Assembly (NCBI RefSeq): GCF_014357575.1
Contig: NZ_JACONW010000050.1
Span: 1-35,586 of the forward strand
Reading direction: 5' to 3'
Source of the DNA: Pseudomonas folii
Lineage (GTDB): Bacteria; Pseudomonadota; Gammaproteobacteria; Pseudomonadales; Pseudomonadaceae
DNA length: 35,586 bases
Of this stretch, positions 8,305 through 16,435 are shown piece by piece; the first letter of the stretch is position 1; every line of letters begins with the position of its first letter. The notes beneath the pieces were generated by a model that worked only from the letters and a program-made list of their open reading frames with translations, made no database searches and was not told where the DNA came from. The position numbers were made by a program, and so were the translations under genes.

Positions 8305-11300
8305 TGAGGGCCTCCTTCAGTTGCAGGCTGAGTTCATCCAGACGAAAGCCTTTGGCAAGGGTTCGCAGGTCGGCGATGAAGCTGGCGCTGGTGATGCTTT
8401 CCCGCTCGATGGCATCGAGTTTGGCCTGGATGCCACGCACATAACCCAGGCCGCACAGCTCGTACAGATCCAGCAAGTCCTGACGGGGCGGCAGGGTCCA
8501 CGGCGCTTTGACCACCGACACCGTGCGCAGGCGGCGTAACCATTGCAGTTGCAAGTGGTGTTGAATGCGGTCCAGCAGTTGCTGGATATGTACGGGTTTG
8601 GCGAGATAGTCGTCACAGACCTCCGGCAGGCTGCGCTCTTTGTCGTCGGTGAACGGGTTGGCGTTGGCGGAAATAATAATGATCGGTGCCAAAGACAGGG
8701 CGTTGCGGCGGATCAGGCGGCTGGTCTCCCAACCGTCCATGTCGGGCATCGAGAGGTCCATGAGAATCAGGTCCGGGTGCAGCAGTGACACCTGACGAAT
8801 CGCTTCCTGACCATTCGCCGCCTGGGCCACTTCAAAGCCCAGCGGCGTGAGCATGCCGCTGATGACTTTGCGATGCTCAATGTGATCGTCCACCACCAGA
8901 ATCAGCCGCCGCTCCCCCTCATAACCCATGACGTCGTGATCCACATGGATTACCGCTTTGGGCACGCGCACTTCGGACAGAAACAGCCGGACCTGAAAGC
9001 GTGTGCCTTCGTCGGGCTGGCTGGTGACGGACAACGCGCCGCCCATCAACGAGGTGAGCATGCGGGTGATGGTCAGTCCCAGGCCGACGCCGTTGTCCTG
9101 ACGCACCAGACCGCCGCGCTCGAAGGGCTGGAAGATCCGGTCGATCTGCTCGGGGGCGATGCCGATTCCGGTGTCGATGATGTCGAAAATCGCGGTTTCC
9201 CGGCGGTAACTGACCAGCAGGCAGACTTCGCCGCTGTCAGTGAAATTCACCGCGTTGCCCAGCAAGTTGATGAGGATTTGCCGCACGCGTTTCTCGTCGC
9301 CGCGGACCACCGCTGGCATGCGGCCTTCCACATGGAGACGGAAGGTCAGGCCTTTTTCCCGCGCTGTCGGGGCAAACATTTGTTCCAGATCGTGAAGGAA
9401 TTCCTGAAAGAGAATTTCCGACGGTTCCAGACGCAGTTTGCCGGCCTCGATTTTGGCGACGTCCAGTAATCCGTCGATCAACGACAGCAAGTGCGAGCTG
9501 CTGCGCAGGATGGTCGCCAGCGGATCCTGCTGATGGGCCGGGGTTGCAGGGTCGCGTTGCAGAATCTGGGTGAAGCCGAGAATGCTGTTCAGCGGCGTGC
9601 GCAGCTCGTGGGACAGGCCTGTGACGTAGCGACTCTTGGCGGCGTTGGCTGCTTCCGACGCTTCCTTGGCTTTTTGCAACGCCTGGTCAGTCTTGTCGTG
9701 GGCGTCGATTTCCTGCATGAGCAAGGCTGTCTGGCGGTCCGATTCTTCCAGCGCGACGCGACGGCTTTCCCGGGTCAATACCACCCACCAGGCCAGAATG
9801 CCGGCGAACACGCAGAGGGTGAAGAATGCCTTGAGGAACGCAAGAAACAGCGTGTGATGCACGGCGGGGGACTGGTCAATCAGGCTGTGGGAAACCTGGC
9901 CATAGATCACCGCCAGGGCTCCGGAAATGGTCAGCAGCAACACGGTCAGCAAGCCGAGATATTGCGCCAGGCGGGTATGCAGGTATTGCAGCGGCAGTTT
10001 TGGCAGCAGTTTGCTGATCACGTCTTCGAACTGCATCGACAGCCGCGCGCGGCTCTTGCACTGGTCGGCGCAGCGGGCGTCCAGCGAACAGCACAACGAG
10101 CAGATGGGCGAGCTGTAGGCCGGGCAGTACGCCATGTCCGGCGTTTCGAATTCGTTGCTGCACAGGCCACAACGCAGGCTGGTCTGCTGGCCCAGGGGGA
10201 AGAGTTGCAGCGGGTCGCTGGTGCGGGCGATGTAGTACTTGCCTTGGGTCCACCAGGCGATCAACGGTGCGGCAATCAACGCGGTGGTCAGGGAAATCAG
10301 CGGCGGGGCGGCCTGAGCCAGTTCGCCGAACGCCCCGAAATGGGCACAGATCGACAGCAGCGAGGCAATCGACATGGCGCCGACGCCGACGGGATTGATG
10401 TCGTACAGGTGCGCGCGTTTGAATTCGATGTGTTTCGGGGAGAAACCCAGTGGCTTGTTGATCACCAGATCTGCCACCAGTGTGCCGATCCAGGCAATCG
10501 CGACGTTGGCGTACAGGCCCAGCACTTGTTCGATGGCGTCGAACACCCCCAGCTCCATCAGGATCAGGGCGATGGCAACGTTGAACACCAGCCACACCAC
10601 GCGCCCCGGATGGCTGTGGGTGACTCGGGCAAAGAAGTTCGACCAGGCCAGTGAACCGGCGTAGGCATTGGTCAGGTTGATCTTGATCTGGGAAATGATC
10701 ACGAACAGCACCATGGCCGCCAGGGCCCATTCCGGGGAGCTGAACACGTAACGAAACGCCACCAGATACATCTGCGTCGGTTCGGCGGCCCGCTCGATGG
10801 GGATTTCGTGTTGCAGGGCGAGGAAGGCCAGAAAGGCACCGGCCATGATTTTCAGCGCACCGGGGATGATCCAGCCGGGACCTGCCATCAACAGTGCGGC
10901 CCACCAGCGTTTGCGATTCTTGCGGGTCTTTTCCGGAAGAAAGCGTAAATAGTCGACCTGTTCGCCGATTTGCGTCACCAACGACAGCGCGACGCTGAAC
11001 GCTGCACCAAAGAACAGCAGGTTGAAGGTGCCACCTTCGCCCTCGCGCCCGGCAAAGGTCGTCAGGTCAGTGAGCGCTTCGGGGTTTTTCCAGATAACGA
11101 AGATGTACGGCACCAGTAGCAAGGTCAGCCATAACGGCTGCGACCACATCTGCAAACGGCTGATCAGAGTGATGCCGTACGCCACCAGCGGAATGATGAT
11201 GATTGAGCAGATGACGTAGGCCATGGCCAGCGGGATCTGGAAATACAGCTCGATGGCCAGGGCCATGATTGCCGCTTCGAGGGCAAAGAACAGGAAGGTG

Positions 11301-11680
11301 AAGCTGGCGTAGATCAGCGAGGTAATGGTCGAGCCGATATAGCCAAAACCTGCGCCGCGGGTCAGTAAATCCATGTCCACGCCGTAGCGGGCCGCGTAAT
11401 AGCTGATGGGCAGGCCGGTCAGAAAGATTACCAGCGCCGTGGCGAGGATAGCCCATAACGTGTTGGTGAAGCCGTAACTCATCACCAGCGCACCGCCGAT
11501 GGCCTCCAGCGCCAAAAACGAAATCGCCCCGACGGCGGTATTGGCGATGCGAAATTCCGACCATTTGCGGAAGGATTTCGGGGTGAAACGTAAGGCGTAA
11601 TCCTCCATGGTCTCGTCGGCGACCAGGCTGTTGTAATCGCGACGTACCTTGACGATGCGTTGGGAGCCGGAGGGTCGCAC
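8279..11680 (-). CDS. Hybrid sensor histidine kinase with N-terminal NCS1-type transporter domain
   Basis: This 1133-aa protein starts at GTG 11680, supported by an AGGAA 7 bases upstream. Residues about 28-490 form some 12 membrane segments of the NCS1 (cytosine/allantoin/hydantoin permease) type. A cysteine patch at about 504-541 contains CGLC, ICSLCC, ARC and DQC, eight cysteines that could hold metal. Two further TM segments (about 572-592 and 612-636) and a short coiled coil follow. The HisKA box SHELRTPLNSILGF carries His691. The ATPase has an N box near 807, DTGIGI near 834 and GVGLGLTI near 867. A receiver domain with Asp975 in LILMDLSMPDMDG is followed by a tail of about 100 aa without an obvious HPt histidine. 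It is a membrane sensor in which a transporter fold probably detects a nitrogenous ligand, comparable in design to CbrA (SSS transporter plus kinase). Whether it also transports is unknown. Confidence 0.93.
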   Translation of the reverse strand: MRPSGSQRIVKVRRDYNSLVADETMEDYALRFTPKSFRKWSEFRIANTAVGAISFLALEAIGGALVMSYGFTNTLWAILATALVIFLTGLPISYYAARYGVDMDLLTRGAGFGYIGSTITSLIYASFTFLFFALEAAIMALAIELYFQIPLAMAYVICSIIIIPLVAYGITLISRLQMWSQPLWLTLLLVPYIFVIWKNPEALTDLTTFAGREGEGGTFNLLFFGAAFSVALSLVTQIGEQVDYLRFLPEKTRKNRKRWWAALLMAGPGWIIPGALKIMAGAFLAFLALQHEIPIERAAEPTQMYLVAFRYVFSSPEWALAAMVLFVIISQIKINLTNAYAGSLAWSNFFARVTHSHPGRVVWLVFNVAIALILMELGVFDAIEQVLGLYANVAIAWIGTLVADLVINKPLGFSPKHIEFKRAHLYDINPVGVGAMSIASLLSICAHFGAFGELAQAAPPLISLTTALIAAPLIAWWTQGKYYIARTSDPLQLFPLGQQTSLRCGLCSNEFETPDMAYCPAYSSPICSLCCSLDARCADQCKSRARLSMQFEDVISKLLPKLPLQYLHTRLAQYLGLLTVLLLTISGALAVIYGQVSHSLIDQSPAVHHTLFLAFLKAFFTLCVFAGILAWWVVLTRESRRVALEESDRQTALLMQEIDAHDKTDQALQKAKEASEAANAAKSRYVTGLSHELRTPLNSILGFTQILQRDPATPAHQQDPLATILRSSSHLLSLIDGLLDVAKIEAGKLRLEPSEILFQEFLHDLEQMFAPTAREKGLTFRLHVEGRMPAVVRGDEKRVRQILINLLGNAVNFTDSGEVCLLVSYRRETAIFDIIDTGIGIAPEQIDRIFQPFERGGLVRQDNGVGLGLTITRMLTSLMGGALSVTSQPDEGTRFQVRLFLSEVRVPKAVIHVDHDVMGYEGERRLILVVDDHIEHRKVISGMLTPLGFEVAQAANGQEAIRQVSLLHPDLILMDLSMPDMDGWETSRLIRRNALSLAPIIIISANANPFTDDKERSLPEVCDDYLAKPVHIQQLLDRIQHHLQLQWLRRLRTVSVVKAPWTLPPRQDLLDLYELCGLGYVRGIQAKLDAIERESITSASFIADLRTLAKGFRLDELSLQLKEALNERPDTTC

Positions 11681-11770
11681 GGTTGATTTCCTGAAAGGTT
11701 ATTGAATTGCCGACAGCAACTTCCGTGCCTGTGGGTTGAACCTCCGTTGTCCCTTACGCGGCGCTAATCG

Positions 11771-11862
11771 TGTAGGAGCGAATTCTTTCGCGAATAGGCC
11801 GGTACATCCAGAGCTCATGCATCGCTTGAAATACCGCTTTCCCGAATGAATTCGGTCCCACA
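11771..11862. repeat. Degenerate REP pair
   Basis: TGTAGGAGCGAATTCTTTCG on the left faces GAATTCGGTCCCACA on the right in inverted orientation, with about 40 bp between. The arms match only in part, so it is an older copy of the Pseudomonas REP type found elsewhere in the window. Confidence 0.55.
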
Positions 11863-11878
11863 GGTAAATCATGAACCT

Positions 11879-11970
11879 GTTGGAGCGAGGCTTGCCCGCG
11901 AAGAGGCCGGTGAATCCAACACATCTGTGAAAATCAGGCCATCGCCTTCGCGGGCAAGCCTCGCTCCAAC
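11879..11970. repeat. REP pair (inverted, 25-bp perfect arms)
   Basis: The left arm 11879-11903 starts GTTGGAGCGAGGCTTGCCCG. The right arm 11946-11970 is its exact reverse complement, ending CCTCGCTCCAAC. A 42-bp spacer separates them. The core GCTTGCCCGCGA is the usual P. fluorescens-type REP core. Such doublets are normally moved by a REP-associated transposase encoded elsewhere. Confidence 0.9.
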
Positions 11971-12024
11971 AGCGGCTTGTTTTAACACGGGCGCAATCAT
12001 CCACTTTTTTACGCAATCCGACCC

Positions 12025-12062
12025 TACGTCAAATGACGTAGCCCGGTACGTCATGGTGCGTA
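12025..12062. promoter_or_regulatory. Tandem 7-2-7 palindromic operators, candidate response-regulator sites
   Basis: Positions 12025-12040 read TACGTCA-AA-TGACGTA, a perfect inverted repeat of two heptamers with a 2-bp spacer. Positions 12047-12062 read TACGTCA-TG-GTGCGTA, a second copy with two mismatches between its arms. The centres are 22 bp apart, about two helical turns. The inverted 7-2-7 heptamer layout starting TAC is known for NarL/FixJ-class regulators, the class of the neighbouring regulator. The sites end about 92 bp before the transporter ATG. The assignment to that regulator is inference. Confidence 0.55.
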
Positions 12063-12153
12063 TACCGGGTTTTGTTCGCCGACTTCATGCTTGCCGCTAC
12101 CTCGCCACGGTGCCTTGCGGACTGTGGGAGCCCACAAGCACAGGAGCGGGAAC

Positions 12154-13398
12154 ATGGATTCACGACTGACAGGCGCCAAAAGGTTTTTGCCACGTCGATT
12201 GACGCTGGGCGCTGCTGCGCTTTCGCTGATGGCGGCAGGGGTATTCGGGCAAGCGGCGCTGGCCGATGACGCCAACACCACCGGCCTTGCGGTAACCGCC
12301 ACCGAAGTGACCGTCGGCCAGCTGCACTCGGCCACCGGCACCATGGCGATTTCCGAGACCGGTTCGATCCAGGCCGAGCGTCTGGCCATTGACCAGATAA
12401 ACGCCTCGGGCGGCATCCTCGGCCGGCAGATCAAAGTCGTGCAGGAAGACGGCGCGTCTGACTGGCCGACCTTCGCCGAGAAAGCCAAGAAGCTATTGGT
12501 CGGCGACAAGGTTGCAGCGGTGTTCGGCTGCTGGACCTCGGCTTCGCGCAAAGCGGTGTTGCCGGTGTTCGAGAAGGAAAACGGCCTGCTGTACTACCCG
12601 ACCTTTTATGAAGGCCTGGAACAGTCGAAAAACGTGATTTATACCGGCCAGGAAGCCACCCAACAAATCCTTGCCAGCCTGGACTGGATCGCCAAGACCA
12701 AAGGCGCCAAGACCTTTTATCTGATCGGCTCGGACTACATCTGGCCGCGTACCTCCATGAAGATCGCCCGCAAGCACATTGAAAACGTGCTCAAAGGCAC
12801 CGTGGTCGGCGAGGACTACTACCCGCTGGGCAACACTCAATTCGGTTCGCTGATCAACAAGGTCAAGCTGAAAAAACCTGACGTGGTATTTGCCGCTGTG
12901 GTCGGTGGCTCCAACGTTGCCTTCTACAAACAGATGAAAGCGGCGGGTGTCACGGCTGAGAAACAGAACCTGCTGACCCTTTCGGTGACCGAAGACGAAT
13001 TGCTGGGCATCGGCGGCGAAAACATGAAGGGCTTCTATGCCTCCATGAAGTACTTCCAAAGCCTCGACAACCCCAACAACAAAGCGTTTGTGGACGCCTT
13101 CAAAGCCAAATACGGCAAGGACTCGGTGATGGGCGACGTGACCCAGGCCGCCTATCTGGGCCCATGGTTGTGGAAGGCTGCGGTAGAGAAGGCCGGCAGC
13201 TTCGACATCGACAAAGTGGTCGCCGCGTCGCCTGGCATCGAGCTGAAAACCGCACCTGAAGGCTACGTCAAAGTTCACGAAAACCACCACCTGTGGAGCA
13301 AGACCCGCATCGGTGAAGTACAGAGCGACGGCCAGTTCAAGGTGATCTACGAATCAGACCTGATCGAGCCGAATCCGTTTCCGAAGGGTTATCAGTAG
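12154..13398 (+). CDS. urtA: UrtA/FmdD-like amide/urea ABC transporter substrate-binding protein
   Basis: This 414-aa periplasmic binding protein starts at ATG 12154, preceded by CAGGAG at the right spacing; an upstream ATG at 12091 is open but lacks a leader. The signal peptide is residues 1-37, with an RR pair in FLPRRLTLG that may be Tat-like, cleaved after AALA before DDAN. The core follows UrtA closely: HSATGTMAISETGS, DWPTFAEKAKKLL, AAVFGCWTSASRKAVLPVFE and YYPTFYEGLEQSKNV. UrtA binds urea, and the related FmdD of Methylophilus binds short-chain amides and urea. With formamidase at the end of the operon and no urease genes here, an amide such as formamide is a likely substrate, though this cannot be fixed from sequence. 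Confidence 0.9.
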   Translation: MDSRLTGAKRFLPRRLTLGAAALSLMAAGVFGQAALADDANTTGLAVTATEVTVGQLHSATGTMAISETGSIQAERLAIDQINASGGILGRQIKVVQEDGASDWPTFAEKAKKLLVGDKVAAVFGCWTSASRKAVLPVFEKENGLLYYPTFYEGLEQSKNVIYTGQEATQQILASLDWIAKTKGAKTFYLIGSDYIWPRTSMKIARKHIENVLKGTVVGEDYYPLGNTQFGSLINKVKLKKPDVVFAAVVGGSNVAFYKQMKAAGVTAEKQNLLTLSVTEDELLGIGGENMKGFYASMKYFQSLDNPNNKAFVDAFKAKYGKDSVMGDVTQAAYLGPWLWKAAVEKAGSFDIDKVVAASPGIELKTAPEGYVKVHENHHLWSKTRIGEVQSDGQFKVIYESDLIEPNPFPKGYQ

Positions 13399-13418
13399 CC
13401 GCTGCGCGGTAGCGGCTA
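13396..13418 (+). repeat. Hairpin at the end of the binding-protein gene
   Basis: TAGCCGCT at 13396-13403, which includes the stop codon, pairs with AGCGGCTA at 13411-13418 across a 7-base loop. No T run follows. It may protect the abundant binding-protein message or reduce read-through into the permease genes, as is common in such operons. Confidence 0.55.
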
Positions 13419-13481
13419 GCTTCAAGCTGCAAGAGAAAGCAGAAACGACGAAGACCCGCTTCTAGCTTGCAGCTTGCAGCT
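13418..13481. repeat. REP-like inverted repeat of the AGCTTGCAGC type
   Basis: AGCTTCAAGCTGCAAG (13418-13433) and CTTGCAGCTTGCAGCT (13466-13481) are inverted copies matching at 15 of 16 positions. This is a different REP family from the GCTTGCCCGCGA type elsewhere in the window. It lies between the binding-protein and first permease genes. Confidence 0.75.
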
Positions 13482-13548
13482 CACCACTTGCCGCTGTGGT
13501 CCCCAACCACTTATCTCGAAATCATCAAATCCCTAGGGAGGGACCACC

Positions 13549-14466
13549 ATGCAGTGGCTATCGGAATTTGGTGCCATCGCGGCCATGCAGGGGTTCAACG
13601 GGTTATCCGTGTTCTGCGTACTGCTGCTGATGGCCCTGGGGCTGGCGATTATTTTTGGCCAGATGGGCGTCATCAACATGGCCCACGGTGAGTTCCTCAC
13701 CATCGGCGCGTACACCACTTACGTGATGTCCAGCCTGACGTTGCAGTACATGCCGTCCATGCAGCCTTACTACTTTTTCTTCGCCATCGCGTTGTCGTTC
13801 GTGGTGGCCGGTGCCATTGGCTGGGTGGTCGAATCGGTGATGATCAGCCGTTTGTACCATCGCCCACTGGATACTTTGCTCGCCACCTGGGGGTTGTCGC
13901 TGGTGATGCAGCAGGCCTTCCGCTCGATCTTCGGTGCCCGGGAAGTCAGCGCCACGCCGCCTGAATGGCTGATGGGCTCGGTCAGCCTCAGCGATGCTAT
14001 CGAGATTCCGCGTAATGGCCTGTTCGTCATGGGCCTGACCATCCTCCTCACTGCGATGATTTTTCTGATGCTGTACCGCACCCGTTGGGGCCTGCACGTT
14101 CGCGCCACGGTGCAGAACCGGATCATGAGCCGGGCCGTGGGGATCAATACCCGCAAGGTCGACCGCATGACGTTTGCCCTCGGCTGCGGTGTCGCCGGTG
14201 TAGCCGGTGCCGCGTTCACCACCATTGGCTCCACCGGGCCAACTGCGGGTTCGTTATACATCGTCGACACCTTTTTGGTGGTGGTTTTCGGGGGTGCGCA
14301 GAGCCTGTTTGGCACCATTGCCTCGGCATTTGCCATCGCTCAAACCCAGTCGATTTCCGAATTCTTCATGAGCGGTTCCATGGCCAAGGTCCTGACCCTG
14401 TCAGCCGTGATCCTGATTCTGCTGATGCGCCCGCAAGGGTTGTTTTCCAGCAAGGTCCGTAAATGA
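13549..14466 (+). CDS. urtB: UrtB/LivH-like ABC transporter permease
   Basis: This 305-aa inner-membrane protein has about eight hydrophobic segments and the branched-chain/urea permease phrase ALGLAIIFGQMGVINMAHGE near residues 27-46. RAVGINTRKVDRMTFALGCG and STGPTAGSLYIVDTFLVVV follow, and it ends RPQGLFSSKVRK. Its length is that of LivH/FmdE rather than the longer UrtB proteins with an extra N-terminal domain. ATG 13549 follows a strong AGGGAGGGA. It should pair with the next permease to form the channel. It lies 150 bp after the binding-protein gene and 25 bp before urtC. Confidence 0.9.
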   Translation: MQWLSEFGAIAAMQGFNGLSVFCVLLLMALGLAIIFGQMGVINMAHGEFLTIGAYTTYVMSSLTLQYMPSMQPYYFFFAIALSFVVAGAIGWVVESVMISRLYHRPLDTLLATWGLSLVMQQAFRSIFGAREVSATPPEWLMGSVSLSDAIEIPRNGLFVMGLTILLTAMIFLMLYRTRWGLHVRATVQNRIMSRAVGINTRKVDRMTFALGCGVAGVAGAAFTTIGSTGPTAGSLYIVDTFLVVVFGGAQSLFGTIASAFAIAQTQSISEFFMSGSMAKVLTLSAVILILLMRPQGLFSSKVRK

Positions 14467-14491
14467 AAGTGCACGAAAATAAGGCGGCCCT

Positions 14492-15664
14492 ATGAATGCT
14501 CTGAACAAAATGCTCGGCGGCAAGCAAGGCGTGGTTGGCCTGCTGATCCTGGCCGCGCTTATTCTGGTGGTGTTCCCGCTGACGCTGGACGCCTTCCGGC
14601 TGAACATGGTCGGCAAATACCTGACCTACGCTTTTGTCGCTGTCGGCCTGGTGTTGTGCTGGGGCTACGGCGGGATTCTCAGTCTCGGCCAAGGCGTGTT
14701 CTTCGGTCTTGGCGGTTACTGCATGGCGATGTTTCTCAAGCTGGAAGCATCGGACCCGGAAAGCACCAAGATCCAGTCCACCCCCGGCATCCCGGATTTC
14801 ATGGACTGGAACCAGATCACCGAACTGCCGTGGTTGTGGGTCCCGTTTCACAGCTTCACGTTCACGGTGATCGCGGTGATCGGCGTGCCGGTGATTCTCG
14901 CCCTGGTGATCGGTCTGGCGATGTTCAAACGCCGGGTGGGCGACGTGTATTTTTCCATCGTGACCCAGGCCATTGCGCTGATTCTCACGGTGCTGATCAT
15001 CGGCCAGCAAGGGCTGACCGGCGGCGTCAACGGCATCACCGACCTGAAGACCCTGCTGGGTTGGGACATCCGTGGCGACGGCGCAAAACTGGCCTTGTAC
15101 TTCATCAATGCCGGGCTGCTGCTGGTCTGCATTCTGATCGGCAAATTCATCCTCGCCTCCAAGCTCGGCCGACTGCTGATGGCCATGCGTGACAAGGAAG
15201 AACGGGTGCGTTTTTCCGGCTATGACGTGGCCAGTTTCAAGATATTCGTGTTCTGCGTAGCGGCAGCGTTCTCGGCCATTGGCGGGGCGATGTTCGCCTT
15301 GCAGGTGGGCTTCATGTCGCCGTCCTTCGTGGGCATCGTGCCTTCCATCGAAATGGTGATCTTTGCTGCCGTGGGCGGGCGTATGTCCTTGCTCGGCGCG
15401 GTGTATGGCTCGCTGCTGGTCAACTACGGCAAGACCTATTTTTCCGAATCCTTCCCGGAGTTGTGGCTGTACCTGATGGGTGGCCTGTTCATCGCGGTGG
15501 TCATGTACTTCCCCAACGGCCTGGCCGGTTTGTGGGAAAGCCACGGCCGCAAATGGCTCGCCAGAGTGCGCGGCAAGCCTGCGCCTGTTCTTGAAAAGCC
15601 GTATATCACACCGGTACAGGCCATGCCGAAAGCCAGCGTCACGCCACTGGAGACTCAGCCATGA
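14492..15664 (+). CDS. urtC: UrtC/LivM-like ABC transporter permease
   Basis: This 390-aa inner-membrane permease of the LivM/UrtC/FmdF type has about ten hydrophobic segments. Typical phrases are LVLCWGYGGILSLGQGVFFG near 52-71, SIVTQAIALILTVLIIGQQG, GLTGGVNGITDLKTLLG, and the EAA-like loop MAMRDKEERVRFSGYDVASF. It ends with YFPNGLAGLWE and a polar tail. The last codons overlap the urtD ATG by four bases (ATGA), so the two are translationally coupled. It forms the heteromeric translocation channel with the upstream permease. Confidence 0.92.
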   Translation: MNALNKMLGGKQGVVGLLILAALILVVFPLTLDAFRLNMVGKYLTYAFVAVGLVLCWGYGGILSLGQGVFFGLGGYCMAMFLKLEASDPESTKIQSTPGIPDFMDWNQITELPWLWVPFHSFTFTVIAVIGVPVILALVIGLAMFKRRVGDVYFSIVTQAIALILTVLIIGQQGLTGGVNGITDLKTLLGWDIRGDGAKLALYFINAGLLLVCILIGKFILASKLGRLLMAMRDKEERVRFSGYDVASFKIFVFCVAAAFSAIGGAMFALQVGFMSPSFVGIVPSIEMVIFAAVGGRMSLLGAVYGSLLVNYGKTYFSESFPELWLYLMGGLFIAVVMYFPNGLAGLWESHGRKWLARVRGKPAPVLEKPYITPVQAMPKASVTPLETQP

Positions 15665-16422
15665 ACAGCCCGACTGGCTTTCAAATGAACAAACCGGTGC
15701 TGGCGATTGAAGGGTTGACGGTGTCTTTCGACGGCTTCAAGGCGGTGGACGACCTCAATCTGTACATCGACCGCAACGAAGTGCGAGTGGTGATCGGCCC
15801 GAACGGTGCGGGCAAGACCACGGTGCTGGATCTGATCTGCGGCAAGACCCGCGCTACGGGCGGCAGCATCCAGTTCGAGGGCCGGGAACTGACCAAAATG
15901 CACGAGTACGACATCGTCCGCGCCGGGGTCGGTCGTAAATTCCAGACCCCGTCGATCTACGACAACCTGAGCGTGTTCGAAAACCTGGAAATGTCTTTTC
16001 CGGCAGGGCGCTCGGTGTTCGGCGCGCTGTTTTTCAAGCGCTCTGATGAAGTGGTGGCGCGAGTCAGGGATGTGGCGGCGGACATCTTTCTCGGTGATCT
16101 GCTTGAACAGCAGGCGGGCTTGCTCTCCCACGGCCAGAAGCAGTGGCTGGAAATCGGCATGTTGCTTATGCAAGACCCGCAACTCTTGATGCTCGACGAG
16201 CCGGTTGCCGGGATGAGCGTCAGCGAGCGTTCGCAGACCGCCGAGCTGCTCAATCGCATCAGTCAGGGCCGTTCGGTGCTGGTTATCGAGCACGACATGG
16301 AATTCGTCAAAAGCATCGCCCACAAGGTCACGGTGCTGCATCAGGGCAAGGTGCTGGCTGAAGGCAGCATGGAGTCGGTGCAGAACAACCCGAAAGTCAT
16401 TGAAGTTTATCTGGGCCACTAA
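15661..16422 (+). CDS. urtD: UrtD-like ABC transporter ATP-binding protein
   Basis: This 253-aa ATPase has Walker A GPNGAGKTT at 46-54, a Q loop around GRKFQTPSIYDNLSVFENLE, the signature-region phrase SHGQKQWLEIGMLLMQDP, Walker B LLMLDEP and the switch His in VIEHDMEFV. The SHGQKQWLEIG variant and the PVAGMS after Walker B are typical of UrtD rather than LivG. ATG 15661 overlaps the urtC stop; an internal ATG at 15685 is an alternative start. It energises uptake together with UrtE at the cytoplasmic face. Confidence 0.93.
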   Translation: MNSPTGFQMNKPVLAIEGLTVSFDGFKAVDDLNLYIDRNEVRVVIGPNGAGKTTVLDLICGKTRATGGSIQFEGRELTKMHEYDIVRAGVGRKFQTPSIYDNLSVFENLEMSFPAGRSVFGALFFKRSDEVVARVRDVAADIFLGDLLEQQAGLLSHGQKQWLEIGMLLMQDPQLLMLDEPVAGMSVSERSQTAELLNRISQGRSVLVIEHDMEFVKSIAHKVTVLHQGKVLAEGSMESVQNNPKVIEVYLGH

Positions 16423-16435
16423 TCAGGAGCGCGGC

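Larger units (their letters stand above)
11681..12153. other. Divergent control region between sensor kinase and amide transporter operon
   Basis: This 473-bp region separates the divergent kinase and transporter genes. Next to the kinase it holds a degenerate REP pair (11771-11862) and a perfect 25-bp REP pair (11879-11970). Next to the transporter it holds the duplicated 16-bp palindromic sites (12025-12062). A short TGTGGG/CCCACA hairpin lies at 12123-12136, just before the AGGAG of the first transporter gene. Short frames through here are repeat shadows. I do not see a confident sigma-70 or sigma-54 promoter. Confidence 0.6.

Noticed and set aside
9491..10654. 387-aa open frame on the plus strand
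   Set aside because: It is antisense to the NCS1/kinase gene. Its Gln/Arg/Gly/His-rich composition is that of a GC-rich shadow frame and it shows no family motif.
14366..15544. 392-aa open frame on the minus strand
   Set aside because: It is antisense to urtC; the His/Gln/Glu-rich shadow composition contains no domain.
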